A stretch of 19,988 bases of DNA from DATMNI01 sp035570275. GTDB lineage: Bacteria; Acidobacteriota; Terriglobia; Bryobacterales; Bryobacteraceae. The position numbers and the translations under genes were made by a program. Under the pieces are notes generated by a model, which was not told the DNA's origin, ran no database searches, and saw only the letters and a program-made list of their open reading frames with translations. The stretch is taken from assembly GCA_035570275.1 (NCBI GenBank), contig DATMNI010000213.1, forward strand, positions 1 through 19,988, written 5' to 3'. Below are positions 12,297 to 19,077 of this stretch, piece after piece. Position 1 is the first letter of the stretch. Each line of letters opens with the position of its first letter.

Positions 12297-14198
12297 ATGC
12301 CACGCATATTGGATGGAATCGAGTCTCCGCAACAGGTAAAGCAGCTTGCGGTCGCGGAACTGCAACAATTGGCGGCTGAAATCCGCGAAGAATTGGTGTC
12401 GGTGTTGGCCAGCACCGGCGGCCACCTGGGCCCGAACCTCGGGGTAGTGGAGCTGACCATCGCGCTGCACTACGTGTTCCAGACGCCGCAGGACCATTTT
12501 GTTTTCGACGTCAGCCATCAGGCCTACGTCCACAAGTTGCTCACTGGACGGCGCCGGCAGTTCCACACCATCCGCACACCCGGCGGGCTGAACGGGTTTA
12601 TGCTGCGCAGCGAGAGCCCGCACGATTGTTATGGCGCCGGCCACGCCGGCACGGCGCTTTCGGCGGCGCTCGGCATGGCCGTGGCGCGCGACCGGACGGA
12701 AGGCAAGGAACACATCGTCGCCGTCGCCGGAGACGCCGCGTTCACCTGTGGAATCACCTACGAAGCCCTCAACAACATCGCGCACCACACCAAGAGAATG
12801 CTGGTCGTGCTGAACGACAATGAATGGTCCATCGACAAGAACGTCGGCGCCATCGCCAGCTACCTGAACAGCATCGTTACCAGCCCGCGGTACGACTACC
12901 TGCACGAACAGGCGGCTAAGTTCGTTCAAAAGCTAGGCGGCAAGACCGCGCTGCGGATGGCCCGCAAAGCCGAGGAGGTGGCCAAGAGCATCCTGTTGCC
13001 CAGCGTGATTTTCGAGGAACTGGGGCTGAAATACTTCGGACCCATCGACGGCCACGACATTTCCACGCTGATCAAGACCTTCGAGTTTCTCAAAAAGCAG
13101 GAGCGGCCGGTGCTGCTGCACGTCCTCACCCAGAAGGGCAAGGGCTTCGAGCCGGCCATCCTGAAACAGAAGAAATTCCACGGCCTCGGGCCTTACGATC
13201 CCGAAACCGGCGAGACCAAACCTCTGAGCCGGCGCACGTATTCCGAGGTCTTCGCGGACACCATGGTCAAGCTGGCCAACGTCAACCCGAAGGTGGTGGC
13301 CATCACCGCGGCAATGCCTAACGGCACCGGTCTGGACCGCTTCCAGCCCCGTCATCCGGACAAGTATTTCGACGTAGGGATCGCCGAGGAGCACGCCGTG
13401 CTGTTCGCGGCGGGAATGGCCACCAAGGGCTTCAAGCCGTTCTGCGCCATCTACTCGACGTTTCTGCAGCGCGCCCTGGACCCTATCATCCACGACGTTT
13501 GTTTGCAGAATTTGCCAGTGGTGTTCTGCATGGACCGCGGCGGACTTTCGCCTGACGACGGGCCCACGCATCACGGGCTCTTCGACATCAGCTACCTGCG
13601 CGGCGTCCCCAACATGGTGCACATGGTGCCGAAGGACGAAGACGAGTTGGCCGATATGCTGTTCACGGCCATGCAGTGGGATGGGCCGATTGCGGTGCGG
13701 TATCCGCGCGGCGTGGGGCCCGGCAAGGCGGTGAAGGACGTGCCCGAGCTGATCCCGATCGGCAAGGCGGAGATCGTGCAGCACGGCGAGCACGACCGGG
13801 TGGCCATTTTTGCCCTGGGCGCGCTGGTGCCGATGGCGGAAGAGATTGCGCGCAAGATCGAAGGCGCCGGTTCTTCGGCGGCGGTGATCAACGCCCGGTT
13901 CACCAAACCGCTGGACGTGGAGATGCTGGAATTCTTCGCCCGCAGCGTGGATGTGATTCTGACCCTGGAAGACCACGTCTTGCGCGGCGGCTTCGGCAGC
14001 GCGGTGCTGGAGGAACTCAACAACCTGGGCCTTGCCACGCCGGTGGTGCGGGTCGGCTGGCCGGACCAGTTTATCGAGCACGGTAAGCTGGAGTCGCTGC
14101 GCGCCAAGTACGGAATCACGGTAGAGGCCGCGATGGAGAAACTGCTGCCGCATCTGGCGGTCCGTGAGCCCCTGGGAATTGCGGCGCGCAGGGGATAG
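12297..14198 (+). CDS. dxs: 1-deoxy-D-xylulose-5-phosphate synthase (divergent clade)
   Basis: Full-length DXS, 633 residues from ATG 12297, matching family length; the longer frame from 12183 adds residues with no family likeness. DXS condenses pyruvate with glyceraldehyde-3-phosphate using thiamine diphosphate, the first step of the MEP isoprenoid pathway. Visible motifs are GGHLGPNLGVVELTIALH, DVSHQAYVHKLLTGRR (H74), GAGHAGTALSAALG, the ThDP/Mg motif GDAAF…NDN at 145–175, YFGPIDGHD, the catalytic GIAEEHAV (E364), YSTFLQRALD and DDGPTHHGLFDISYLR. Compared with textbook DXS, GDG is GDA, DVGHQAY is DVSHQAY and AEQHAV is AEEHAV. These changes recur, as far as I recall, in a second DXS-like clade in Verrucomicrobia and Acidobacteria. 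No other MEP gene is adjacent. Confidence 0.93.
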   Translation: MPRILDGIESPQQVKQLAVAELQQLAAEIREELVSVLASTGGHLGPNLGVVELTIALHYVFQTPQDHFVFDVSHQAYVHKLLTGRRRQFHTIRTPGGLNGFMLRSESPHDCYGAGHAGTALSAALGMAVARDRTEGKEHIVAVAGDAAFTCGITYEALNNIAHHTKRMLVVLNDNEWSIDKNVGAIASYLNSIVTSPRYDYLHEQAAKFVQKLGGKTALRMARKAEEVAKSILLPSVIFEELGLKYFGPIDGHDISTLIKTFEFLKKQERPVLLHVLTQKGKGFEPAILKQKKFHGLGPYDPETGETKPLSRRTYSEVFADTMVKLANVNPKVVAITAAMPNGTGLDRFQPRHPDKYFDVGIAEEHAVLFAAGMATKGFKPFCAIYSTFLQRALDPIIHDVCLQNLPVVFCMDRGGLSPDDGPTHHGLFDISYLRGVPNMVHMVPKDEDELADMLFTAMQWDGPIAVRYPRGVGPGKAVKDVPELIPIGKAEIVQHGEHDRVAIFALGALVPMAEEIARKIEGAGSSAAVINARFTKPLDVEMLEFFARSVDVILTLEDHVLRGGFGSAVLEELNNLGLATPVVRVGWPDQFIEHGKLESLRAKYGITVEAAMEKLLPHLAVREPLGIAARRG

Positions 14199-14220
14199 GG
14201 GATCACTCGCGCGAACTCTC

Positions 14221-14272
14221 AATCGCCATCCGCCAACTCCGGCAGCAGGGAAGGAGGTGCGGAACCGCATCG
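14221..14272 (+). repeat. Isolated copy of an internal TolC-gene segment
   Basis: These 52 bp match 16936–16988 inside the TolC-type gene of this window, in the same orientation, with 4 substitutions and one 1-bp gap (48 of 53 aligned columns identical). The matched part encodes AIRQLRQQEQEVRNRIA in the intact gene; here the gap breaks the frame. Similarity stops abruptly on both sides. It fills most of the 84-bp gap between the ends of dxs and the RES gene, where nothing else is visible. Confidence 0.8.
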
Positions 14273-14282
14273 GGGTATCGGC

Positions 14283-14768
14283 CTACCGCAGCAACCGCAA
14301 GTCTATGGGGTGGTCGCGGCTGTGAAACGATTCGGATCTGTCCGCTATCCGGATGCTGGGGGTTATCAGCATGTTCCAGGTCGCTGGAGCGATCACCGAC
14401 GGAACCCGGAGTAGGGCGGTACGCCCCGAATGCAGCCATTCGTCACCAAACCGGCGGGTGGTTTCCAACTCGGTGTGCCACTTCCGTCCCCACTTCCGTC
14501 CAACGGCGCCCACCGGAACAGTGTCCATAGAAACTGTGTCGGCAACCTCGATCTCCAGGTAACGGAAGTTGACCGGCATATCCTCCAGATCGATGCTCGC
14601 ATGCACGAGGACTTCAAGCAGCGCCGTCGCCGGATTCGGCGCGCAGTAAACGATGCGCCGGCCGCGCGTATGCCACCGACCCGGCGCGCGCAGGCCGCCA
14701 CCTCCGTCCAGTTTCTTCTCTAACTTCGCCGCGATGACCGCATGATCGAGGTGGGGCGCGTTATCCAC
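14283..14768 (-). CDS. RES-domain protein (NAD-consuming toxin family), atypical N-terminus
   Basis: A 161-residue RES-domain protein. GRWHTRGRRIVYCAPNPATALLEVLVH holds the family Arg and Glu, and LRVPSVIAPATWNMLITP holds the conserved Ser, so the R-E-S residues are all present. RES toxins degrade NAD+ and are usually paired with an Xre/DUF2384 antitoxin. Here the usual N-terminal strand (LWRIS-like) is absent: the frame starts at GTG 14768, 6 bp after the DUF5615 stop, and reads MDNAPHLDHAVIAAKLEKKLDGGGG before the domain. No Xre antitoxin is nearby. No Shine-Dalgarno is visible, so expression probably depends on coupling to the upstream gene. The protein may be inactive or controlled by the DUF433/DUF5615 pair. 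Confidence 0.83.
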   Translation of the reverse strand: MDNAPHLDHAVIAAKLEKKLDGGGGLRAPGRWHTRGRRIVYCAPNPATALLEVLVHASIDLEDMPVNFRYLEIEVADTVSMDTVPVGAVGRKWGRKWHTELETTRRFGDEWLHSGRTALLRVPSVIAPATWNMLITPSIRIADRSESFHSRDHPIDLRLLR

Positions 14769-14774
14769 GATGCG

Positions 14775-15137
14775 TTAGGTCGAGGGATATCCCAGTCGGC
14801 GCCGCTTCAGCGGCGGAGCAATTTCGATGAATTCGAATGAGCCCGGTGACACTCTCTTCAGCGCCGCCGCGATCTCGGCTATTTTCGGCCGGATGCTGGG
14901 CCAAATATTCGATCCGAGTACGACCATAGAGATTGTCCGATGCGCCAAATTCTGCTGGTATTGAATATTCTGATCGCACGTCAGCATGATTTGGTAGCCC
15001 GCCTCTTCGGCGCAACTGATCAACTCACCGTTCGAGACTTGCCCCCAGCCCTCATCGTCGGCAGTTTGCACCTGATAGTCTGTCAGGTGCCGCCTCAGTA
15101 AGTAAGGGACGTTCTTATCGAACAGGACGCGGAGCAT
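14775..15137 (-). CDS. DUF5615 PIN-like toxin
   Basis: The product of 120 residues has the DUF5615 layout: MLRVLFDKNVPYLLRRHL with D7 in the first acidic motif, an internal ADDEGWGQVSNGELISCAEEAGY, and LTCDQNI as the second acidic motif, followed by a hydrophobic strand (TISMVVLGS). DUF5615 proteins are PIN-like nucleases encoded with DUF433 antitoxins. Its ATG lies inside the end of the DUF433 gene (23-bp overlap), as expected for a translationally coupled toxin/antitoxin pair. The acidic motifs look intact. A RES gene follows after 6 bp. Confidence 0.87.
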   Translation of the reverse strand: MLRVLFDKNVPYLLRRHLTDYQVQTADDEGWGQVSNGELISCAEEAGYQIMLTCDQNIQYQQNLAHRTISMVVLGSNIWPSIRPKIAEIAAALKRVSPGSFEFIEIAPPLKRRRLGYPST

Positions 15138-15339
15138 TCTGATGGTCCGCCGCGTAGGACAGAATCGCCTTCACCTGCGCGATCGGCAACCGGAAATTGG
15201 CCGCGATGTCGGGTTCATCGACCCCGGCTTCCCAATTCTCAACGATGTCATCGGCAGGCATGCGGGTGCCCTGCAGCACGGGGCGACCACGCTGCACGCC
15301 GGGCCTTACTTCGACGAGGGGGCAATCTGACCAATCCAT
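15115..15339 (-). CDS. DUF433 antitoxin
   Basis: This protein of 74 residues starts at ATG 15339 (the frame runs further upstream, but the family N-terminus starts here): MDWSDCPLVEVRPGVQRGRPVLQGTRMPADDIVENWEAGVDEPDIAANFRLPIAQVKAILSYAADH. The GRPVLQGTRM motif and the helix–turn–helix-like segment DEPDIAANFRLPIAQVKAIL are characteristic of DUF433. Members bind their own promoter and neutralise a DUF5615 PIN-like partner, here encoded directly downstream. Its upstream region is shared with the rightward promoter at 15374–15401. Confidence 0.88.
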   Translation of the reverse strand: MDWSDCPLVEVRPGVQRGRPVLQGTRMPADDIVENWEAGVDEPDIAANFRLPIAQVKAILSYAADHQNAPRPVR

Positions 15340-15373
15340 AGTGATGCTGATTCCTGGTCCAATTATAGCCGGT

Positions 15374-15401
15374 TTGACAAGGCCGAAAACCCGCATAGTA
15401 G
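15374..15401 (+). promoter_or_regulatory. Promoter upstream of the riboswitch-like RNA
   Basis: A perfect TTGACA (15374–15379) is followed after 16 bp by TAGTAG (15396–15401, a weak -10 match). Transcription from about 15408 would run rightward into the structured RNA at 15462–15548. The -35 is convincing; the -10 is not. Confidence 0.5.
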
Positions 15402-15461
15402 AGTCCTTTATCATCCGCTGATGCAGAAGGGGAAACGGCTCAACACAGCTAAACCGAGCTG

Positions 15462-15548
15462 GCCCAAAGGGACCTGCAAACCCGAAGAATCGGGGCGCAA
15501 AAGAGCTATGGCCGAGCAATTGGTCAGGCTACCGGCTCCCCTTTTGGC
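15462..15548 (+). ncRNA. GEMM-I-like (cyclic di-GMP/cGAMP) riboswitch
   Basis: The element has the full GEMM-I order of parts. A closing stem P1 pairs GCCCAAAGGG (15462–15471) with CCCTTTTGGC (15539–15548), one mismatch in ten. The conserved GCAAACC is at 15476–15482. A first hairpin pairs CCCGA (15481–15485) with TCGGG (15490–15494). The conserved CGCAAA is at 15496–15501. A second hairpin pairs GGCCGA (15510–15515) with TTGGTC (15520–15525) across a GCAA tetraloop, extended by AGC/GCT (15504–15506, 15528–15530), and CTATGG on its 5' side resembles the tetraloop-receptor half. GGCTACCGG at 15527–15535 fits the 3' core. The first loop is AGAA rather than GNRA, and the usual GACGC is GGCGC, so this is a variant; ligand choice (c-di-GMP or cGAMP) cannot be settled. 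No canonical expression platform or gene follows directly; the next co-oriented gene is the TolC-type gene at 15953. Confidence 0.72.
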
Positions 15549-15793
15549 GTTGGCCAGAAAAGAAAGAGACATCCCGCATGTCCACCGCAGCGCGACGAGG
15601 CACGCGATGAGCAGAAAGGTTGTTCGGGAGGCTTAGCGAGCGTCCTCCGTTAGATTAGAAGACCCTCGTCCCCTTGAGGTTGAAGTCTTCAGTACTGTCA
15701 CAATATAGCTTGTCCCCGCTAACGGTGATCCGCGTCGTTTCGTCACAGTAATTGTCCTGGCACCGCACACCGCCCGAGTCCAGCCTCCGCGCT
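15549..15793. other. Gap after the riboswitch-like RNA: hairpins and a minus-strand remnant, no confident gene
   Basis: Together with the elements around it, this belongs to the ~610 bases between DUF433 (15339) and TolC (15953) without a clear protein gene. Plus-strand hairpins seen are GACAT/ATGTC (15568–15582), GGAGG/CCTCC (15627–15631 with 15644–15648) and GAAGAC+CCTC/GAGG+GTCTTC (15658–15690). None is followed by a T-run. On the minus strand a 47-codon open frame (15655–15798) reads like protein near its end (CQDNYCDETTRITVSGDKLYC, then DSTEDFNLKGTRVF) but has no ATG, only a GTG at 15768 without ribosome-binding site; it may be the tail of a lost gene. Confidence 0.4.
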
Positions 15794-15824
15794 TTGACTC
15801 AGTCACCGCCCACGCCGCTATATG
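15794..15824 (+). promoter_or_regulatory. Possible proximal promoter of the efflux operon
   Basis: TTGACT (15794–15799, 5 of 6) and TATATG (15819–15824, 4 of 6) are separated by 19 bp, a little longer than ideal. Transcription would start near 15831, giving the TolC gene a leader of about 120 nt that contains the terminator-like structure at 15855–15898. Confidence 0.45.
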
Positions 15825-15854
15825 GGCGGGTGCCCAAATGTCAGCAGCCTCATT

Positions 15855-15898
15855 CCCGCCAGCCTCAACCAGGCAAACAAGTTACGCGGCGGCTTTTT
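15855..15898 (+). terminator. Terminator or attenuator in the leader of the efflux operon
   Basis: CCCGCC (15855–15860) can pair with GGCGG (15888–15892), enclosing a small GCCT/AGGC hairpin (15862–15865 with 15871–15874); TTTTT follows at 15894–15898. An upstream GGCGGG (15825–15830) could pair with the same CCCGCC and act as antiterminator if transcription comes from further upstream, such as the riboswitch promoter. The TolC start is 55 bp further on. Structure is judged by eye only. Confidence 0.4.
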
Positions 15899-15952
15899 CG
15901 TCATCGTTTGGCCATTCGTATGCATCCCTTCAAGCCAAGGGAGACTCCTTAC

Positions 15953-17260
15953 ATGCACGTGCGGGTTCTGGTTCTACTGTCGCTGGCTGTGGCGGCCCCG
16001 GCGCAGGACGTTGCCCCGCTAAAGCTCACGCTGCGCGATGCGGTGGGGCTGGCTCTCAAGCAGAATCCTCAAGTGATTCTGGCCAACCTCGGGGTGGCGC
16101 AGAGCGAGCAGGATCGCATCATCGCCCGCTCCGGTTTGCTGCCGCAAGCCGCCGCCAAAACCTCCGAGGCGGTCAATCGCGTCAATCTGGAAGCGGCCAT
16201 CGGCTTCAAGTTTTCCGCATTCCCGCAGCACGTCGGACCTTACTGGGTGAATCAGGGCGGCCTCAGCTTTAACGCGCCCATCTTTGACTTGACACTGTGG
16301 GGCCGCTACCGTGCGTCCCAGATCGGCATTGCCTCTTCGCGCGCTCAGGAAACCAGCGTGCGCGAACAGAGTGTGCTGCTGGTGGTGTCGCAGTACCTGG
16401 GCAGCCAGCGCGCCGCGGCCGAGGTTCAGGCCGCCCAGTCGCGTGTGGATCTGGCGCAAGCGCTTTACGATCAGGCGGCCGATCTGCAAAAAAACGGCGT
16501 GGGCACGGGCATCGACACGCTGCGTGCCAACGTGCAACTCCAGAATGAAAAGCAACGGCTGATTGTGTCGCGTACGCAGTTGGAAACCTCGCTCTTCGGC
16601 CTCGCGCGCCTGCTGAATCTCGACCCGCGGCAGAAGATCGAGTTGGCCGACCAGGTAAGCTTTTTCGACACGCCCGAGGTGCCCGCGGATCAAACCCTGG
16701 AACGCGCATTTCAAACCCGCCCGGAGCTGCGGCAGATCGTTTCGCAGCAACAGCGGGCAGCGGTGGAATTGAAATCGGCCGGCGATGCGCGGCTTCCCAA
16801 GGTCACGGCCACAGGGTTTTGGGCGGAGCAGGGAGTCACCGGCAGCAACATGATTCCCGTTTATCAATACCAGTTCAACCTGGAAGTCCCGGTGTTCACC
16901 GGCGGCCGGATTGAAGCCGAACGCAGCCAGGCCGAAATCGCCATCCGTCAACTCCGGCAGCAGGAACAGGAAGTGCGCAACCGCATCGCCCTGGAGGTGA
17001 AGACCGCGTTGGCACAAGTTGAATCGGCGCGCAGTGAAGTAGACGTGGCCAGGTTGGGTGTGCAATTGGCGCGGCAGGAAGTGACGCAGGCGCGCGACCG
17101 GTTCCAGGCCGGCGTGGCCAACAACATCGAGGTCGTCACCGCTCAGGACGAACTGGCGCGCGCCAATGACAACCAGATCGGGGCTCTCTACCGGTACAAC
17201 CAGTCGCGGGCAGACCTGGCCCGGTCCGTGGGCCAGATGGAGGCGCTCTACGCCAAGTAA
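15953..17260 (+). CDS. TolC-family outer-membrane efflux protein
   Basis: A protein of 435 residues from ATG 15953, chosen because AAGGGAG (15937–15943) lies 9 nt upstream and a signal peptide follows directly (HVRVLVLLSLAVAAPAQ); the longer frame to 15752 has no such support. Two OEP repeats are visible, each beginning with a typical long helix: LTLRDAVGLALKQNPQVILANLG, SGLLPQAAAKTS, and LNFD-like LNLDPRQKIELAD, then RPELRQIVSQQQRAAVELKSAGDARLPKVTATGFW, FNLEVPVFTGGRIEAERSQAE, and GVANNIEVVTAQDELARANDNQ. It would form the trimeric channel of a tripartite exporter with the EmrB- and EmrA-type proteins encoded downstream. Part of this gene (16936–16988) also exists as a stray copy at 14221–14272. 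Confidence 0.92.
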   Translation: MHVRVLVLLSLAVAAPAQDVAPLKLTLRDAVGLALKQNPQVILANLGVAQSEQDRIIARSGLLPQAAAKTSEAVNRVNLEAAIGFKFSAFPQHVGPYWVNQGGLSFNAPIFDLTLWGRYRASQIGIASSRAQETSVREQSVLLVVSQYLGSQRAAAEVQAAQSRVDLAQALYDQAADLQKNGVGTGIDTLRANVQLQNEKQRLIVSRTQLETSLFGLARLLNLDPRQKIELADQVSFFDTPEVPADQTLERAFQTRPELRQIVSQQQRAAVELKSAGDARLPKVTATGFWAEQGVTGSNMIPVYQYQFNLEVPVFTGGRIEAERSQAEIAIRQLRQQEQEVRNRIALEVKTALAQVESARSEVDVARLGVQLARQEVTQARDRFQAGVANNIEVVTAQDELARANDNQIGALYRYNQSRADLARSVGQMEALYAK

Positions 17261-18836
17261 CTGGATTGGCCGGCCGGCAGCGCCGCGCCATATCAATCCC
17301 TGGATCATCGCCGTCACGGTGATGCTGGCCACCTTCATGGAAGTGCTGGATACCAGCGTGGCCAACGTCTCGCTGCCTCACATCGCCGGAAGCCTCTCGG
17401 CCAGCATGGATGAATCCACCTGGGTGCTCACCTCATACCTGGTCTCGAACGCCATCATCCTTCCCATGGGCGGATGGTTTTCCATGCTGCTGGGGCGCAA
17501 GCGATTCTACATGATCTGCGTCGCCCTGTTTACCATCAGCTCGTGTCTGTGCGGCATGGCTCCCACGCTGAGCCTGCTGATCGTTTTCCGCGTCATGCAG
17601 GGAATTGGCGGCGGCGCGCTGCAACCCATCTCGCAAGCCATTCTGGTGGAAAGCTTCCCGCGCGAGAAGCAGGGCATGGCGATGGCGGTCTACGGCATGG
17701 GGGTGGTGGTGGCGCCCGTAATCGGGCCAACCCTGGGCGGTTGGATTACGGACAATTACAGTTGGCGTTGGATCTTCCTGATCAACATTCCGGTCGGGAT
17801 TCTCTCGCTGCTGCTGACCTCGATGTTGATTTTCGACCCGCCTTACCTGCTGCGCCGCGGCTTCAAGGACGGTCTCAAGATCGACTACGTGGGCTTCAGC
17901 CTGCTGGCGCTCGGCCTGGGCGCGCTCGAAGTGGTCCTCGATGAGGGGCAGCGCGAGGACTGGTTCTCCTCGCACTTCATCGTGGCTTTCCTGGGGATCA
18001 TGGCGGTGTGTCTGGTCTCGGTGGTGTTTTGGGAGTTGCGCCAGAAGCAGCCTATCATCGATTTCCGCGTGCTCAAGGAACGCAACTACATGCTGGCTAC
18101 GGTATCCATGCTGGTGCTGGGTTTCGTCCTGTACGGCAGCACCACACTGCTGCCGATGTTGCTGCAGTCGCTGCTTGGCTATACGGCGCTGCTCAGCGGG
18201 ATGGTGCTGTCTCCGGGGGGCATCGTCATCTGCGTGATGATGCCGTTGGTGGGTTTTCTGCTGCGCCGCGTCCAGGCGCGGTGGCTGGTGATTGTGGGAG
18301 TGCTCGTCTCTGCCAGCGGGCTCTGGGCGATGTCGAAGTTCACGCTGGAGATCGACTACCGCACCGCGGTGTGGGGCCGCGTGGTGCAGAGTATCGGTCT
18401 GGCCTTTCTCTTCGTGCCGATCAGCACGCTGGCCTTCACCCTGATTCCCAAGGAAAGGATCAACTACGCCACTGGCCTGTTCAACCTGGCGCGCAACATC
18501 GGCGGCAGTTCGGGGATTGCCACGGTCACCACCATGCTGGCCCGCCGCGCCCAGTATCATCAGTCGGTGCTGGTCTCGCACCTCACGCCCTATGATTCGG
18601 CGTATCGGGACACGGTCGCCCAGATTTCCGGGGTTTTCGTGGCCAACGGCACCGGGTCGGCGGACGCCGGCAATCGGGCGGCGGGATTGGTCTACGGAAC
18701 GTTGTTGAAGCAATCCAATATGCTGGCCTTTGCGGACGCTTTTTGGGTGATGGGCGTTCTGTTCATGGCCATCATCCCGCTGATGTTCTTCCTGAAGAAA
18801 ACGGGACCTGCCCGGGGGTCGATCCATGTGGAGTAG
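17166..18836 (+). CDS. DHA2-family MFS drug:H+ antiporter (EmrB/QacA type)
   Basis: A 14-helix MFS transporter. TM1 carries the DHA motif LDTSVANVSLPHIA; STWVLTSYLVSNAIILPMGGWFSMLLGRKRF is the loop 2–3 motif A region; FRVMQGIGGGALQP is motif B; GVVVAPVIGPTLGGW is motif C. It pumps drugs, bile-salt-like amphiphiles or other organics with proton antiport. The N-terminal start is unresolved. TM1 begins at INPWIIAVTVM (about 17292), but no ATG, GTG or TTG lies between the TolC stop and TM1. The given ATG 17166 is the only canonical start keeping TM1, yet it overlaps TolC by 95 bp and has no Shine-Dalgarno. GTG 17319 or ATG 17322 would cut into TM1; a rare start such as ATT 17265 is possible. The family call does not depend on this. 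Confidence 0.9.
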   Translation: MTTRSGLSTGTTSRGQTWPGPWARWRRSTPSNWIGRPAAPRHINPWIIAVTVMLATFMEVLDTSVANVSLPHIAGSLSASMDESTWVLTSYLVSNAIILPMGGWFSMLLGRKRFYMICVALFTISSCLCGMAPTLSLLIVFRVMQGIGGGALQPISQAILVESFPREKQGMAMAVYGMGVVVAPVIGPTLGGWITDNYSWRWIFLINIPVGILSLLLTSMLIFDPPYLLRRGFKDGLKIDYVGFSLLALGLGALEVVLDEGQREDWFSSHFIVAFLGIMAVCLVSVVFWELRQKQPIIDFRVLKERNYMLATVSMLVLGFVLYGSTTLLPMLLQSLLGYTALLSGMVLSPGGIVICVMMPLVGFLLRRVQARWLVIVGVLVSASGLWAMSKFTLEIDYRTAVWGRVVQSIGLAFLFVPISTLAFTLIPKERINYATGLFNLARNIGGSSGIATVTTMLARRAQYHQSVLVSHLTPYDSAYRDTVAQISGVFVANGTGSADAGNRAAGLVYGTLLKQSNMLAFADAFWVMGVLFMAIIPLMFFLKKTGPARGSIHVE

Positions 18837-18864
18837 GACAGACGATCGTTTTTCGTCGTCTGTC
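18837..18864. terminator. Perfect 9-bp hairpin after the MFS gene
   Basis: GACAGACGA (18837–18845) and TCGTCTGTC (18856–18864) pair perfectly around a 10-nt loop TCGTTTTTCG, beginning at the base after the MFS stop. There is no T-run after the stem, so it is not a classic intrinsic terminator. It may stabilise the TolC–MFS message, reduce read-through into the adaptor gene, or be a protein site. The rest of the gap to 19078 shows nothing I can support. Confidence 0.5.
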
Positions 18865-19077
18865 AGTCCCGGTGGGCTGTTTGGAGTGCCCCGGGGGTTC
18901 CCGGCCGCCAGACCACAGAAACGATGGTCTACCCTGCTTACTGCCAATATGTGGGCAAACGGCCGAGCCAGACAGCCGCTCCGGACCAGTTAAGCTCAAA
19001 CAGCGAAAGAAGTTGGGGCCGTTGGGAATCTGGCCCTTGGCTTGCGGAATCTAAACAACCATAAGGCGGGCATCTCA

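Noticed and set aside
12933..14270. A 445-codon minus-strand open frame opposite dxs
   Set aside because: It is antisense to a complete and well-recognised DXS, with no domain likeness.
15421..15636. A 71-codon plus-strand frame over the riboswitch-like RNA
   Set aside because: No ribosome-binding site and no family likeness; the bases are better explained by RNA structure.
9055..15660. Insertion sequence or integron behind the broken genes
   Set aside because: No transposase or integrase motif, terminal inverted repeats or target-site duplication could be found.
15860..15893. Another GEMM-like core (AGGCAAACA) in the TolC leader
   Set aside because: The second conserved block and the closing stem are missing; the bases fit the terminator-like structure better.
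17433..18947. A 504-codon minus-strand open frame opposite the MFS gene
   Set aside because: His-, Gln- and Arg-rich, with no motifs; it is explained as antisense to transmembrane codons.
18950..19030. A second GEMM-like element (GGGCAAACGG before the EmrA gene)
   Set aside because: Only the GCAAAC core matches. There is no CGCAAA and no correctly placed second hairpin.
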